In this document: positions 23,088 through 23,646 of the stretch, piece by piece | Position numbering within the stretch: position 1 is the first letter of the stretch | Layout of the letters: every line of letters begins with the position of its first letter | Source: a virus | Direction: 5' to 3' (one strand) | DNA: 23,646 bases | IMG/VR virus record: IMGVR_UViG_3300002231_001538 | Span: 1-23,646 of that record | Program-made: the position numbers and the translations under genes | Notes under the pieces: model-generated | What the model saw: the letters and a program-made list of their open reading frames with translations, nothing else | Databases searched by the model: none | What the model was told of the DNA's origin: nothing

Positions 23088-23125
23088 AGCTGTGGCCCAA
23101 ATATTTGGAGCCACAGCTTTTTTTT
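23088..23125 (+). terminator. Strong intrinsic terminator
   Basis: AGCTGTGGC (23088-23096) pairs with GCCACAGCT (23110-23118). Between them CCAAATATTTGG is itself palindromic, extending the stem with one bulged A. Eight T residues follow (23118-23125). This is a textbook rho-independent terminator, G+C-rich against a very A+T-rich background. It ends the long + strand run and isolates the FAD-dehydrogenase gene. Confidence 0.93.
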
Positions 23126-23136
23126 CGTATATTAAT
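23126..23136 (+). promoter_or_regulatory. CGTATATT motif before the FAD-dehydrogenase gene
   Basis: CGTATATTAAT directly follows the terminator T-run and ends 18 bases before the ATG at 23155, where a new transcript must start. This is the best-placed copy of the motif, supporting a promoter role for it. Confidence 0.45.
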
Positions 23137-23154
23137 GTGTAAAACTTGTATTAA

Positions 23155-23646
23155 ATGAATATAGTAATAATAGGAGCAGGAGTAGCAGGTGTAAACGCTG
23201 CTACAAAATTAGTTGATAATGATTTTAAAGGTAGAATCACTATCATAGATATGGGATTAGATCCATATTTAAGACCATATGAAGAAGTAATGACAGGTTA
23301 CTTAGGTGCAGGTGGTTGGTCTGATGGTAAATTAACTTATTCTACTCAAATTGGGGGGCAATTATCTAAGTATGTAGGTGAAGATAAAGCTATGGAGCTT
23401 ATGAAGCAAGTAGTAGATAATTTTAGTAGATTTCACCCTCACCCAGAACAAATTATATTATCCAACCCAGAGGAAGAACCGGAATTTATTAAACCATATT
23501 TTGGTTTAAGGCTATTTCCATGTTGGCACATTGGTACTGATTATTTACATGAAATTGGTAAGAGTTGGTATGATTATTTAATATCTAAAGGTGTTGAATT
23601 TCATTGGGAATCTAAAGTTAGTGATATTGATTTTAAAACTAATGAA
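23155..23646 (+). CDS. FAD-dependent dehydrogenase, COG2509-like (3' partial)
   Basis: The first 164 residues are visible; the gene runs off the right edge. MNIVIIGAGVAGVNAA is a Rossmann FAD-binding start (G7-x-G9-x-x-G12). GAGGWSDGKLTYST at 51-64 matches the characteristic G-G-x-x-SDGKL segment of the uncharacterised FAD-dependent dehydrogenases (COG2509). The enzyme is a flavoprotein oxidoreductase with unknown substrate. It has its own promoter-like motif after a strong terminator, so it begins a separate transcript. Such an oxidoreductase is unusual for a phage and may be an auxiliary metabolic gene. The C-terminal substrate domain is not visible, so assignment to a subfamily is provisional. 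Confidence 0.78.
   Translation, partial: MNIVIIGAGVAGVNAATKLVDNDFKGRITIIDMGLDPYLRPYEEVMTGYLGAGGWSDGKLTYSTQIGGQLSKYVGEDKAMELMKQVVDNFSRFHPHPEQIILSNPEEEPEFIKPYFGLRLFPCWHIGTDYLHEIGKSWYDYLISKGVEFHWESKVSDIDFKTNE

Noticed and set aside
1-23646. tRNA genes, CRISPR arrays, insertion sequences, attachment sites
   Set aside because: I looked for cloverleaf signals in the gaps, spaced direct repeats, transposase or integrase motifs and terminal inverted repeats, and saw none. Gaps are nearly all under 70 bases; the longest (23031-23154) holds the hairpins, terminator and motif described.

Overview
The window reads as a piece of a large, strictly lytic-looking tailed-phage genome. It is A+T-rich, every convincing gene lies on the + strand, genes are packed end to end or overlap by 1-17 bases, and the identifiable products are phage-like: an S74-chaperone tail fibre, a DnaG/gp61-type primase, a GIY-YIG-like protein, and many 'structural' proteins with short shared N-termini. 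Two features point to a T4-like (myovirus) phage of a marine or freshwater Bacteroidota host. Starts are preceded by A/T-rich sequence rather than Shine-Dalgarno motifs, and the putative lipoproteins have Bacteroidota-style signals ending in ...SC. The host call is an inference; a low-GC proteobacterial host such as Pelagibacter is not excluded.

Layout. (1) 1-2690: end of a tail module, with a collagen-like/S74 fibre, an unknown protein, two tandem paralogous adhesin-like proteins and a tiny putative lipoprotein. (2) 2753-9073: a nine-gene glycan/sulfate module: GT9-like glycosyltransferase, 2OG-Fe(II) oxygenase, GH130-like beta-propeller, TPR+FkbM methyltransferase, PAPS sulfotransferase, GT-A glycosyltransferase, APS kinase, HxGH nucleotidyltransferase and a DUF2061 membrane protein. 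(3) 9110-11304: nucleic-acid genes, namely a GIY-YIG-like protein, a primase and a PD-(D/E)XK exonuclease-like protein. (4) 11346-22963: a long run of proteins, many of which begin with a short helix ending in (L/I)-x-E. This resembles the capsid-targeting sequence and prohead-protease site of T4 internal proteins. The run includes a P-loop kinase, a fusion of nucleotidyltransferase, DUF5872, HExxH peptidase and HAD phosphatase, a PD-(D/E)XK nuclease, DUF6321 and other basic proteins, acidic repeat proteins, and a W/Y/N-rich lipoprotein. (5) 22965-23125: a 21-residue peptide with nine cysteines, then a strong intrinsic terminator. (6) 23155-end: the N-terminal part of a COG2509-like FAD-dependent dehydrogenase.

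How the parts may work together. Module 2 holds an APS kinase and a PAPS-dependent sulfotransferase together with sugar and methyl transferases, directly downstream of tail adhesins. The simplest reading is phage-directed sulfated or methylated glycan decoration, of virion fibres or of the host surface. Module 4 looks like a set of virion core or ejected proteins, some possibly polyproteins cut by the prohead protease. No tRNA, CRISPR array, insertion sequence or integrase was found.
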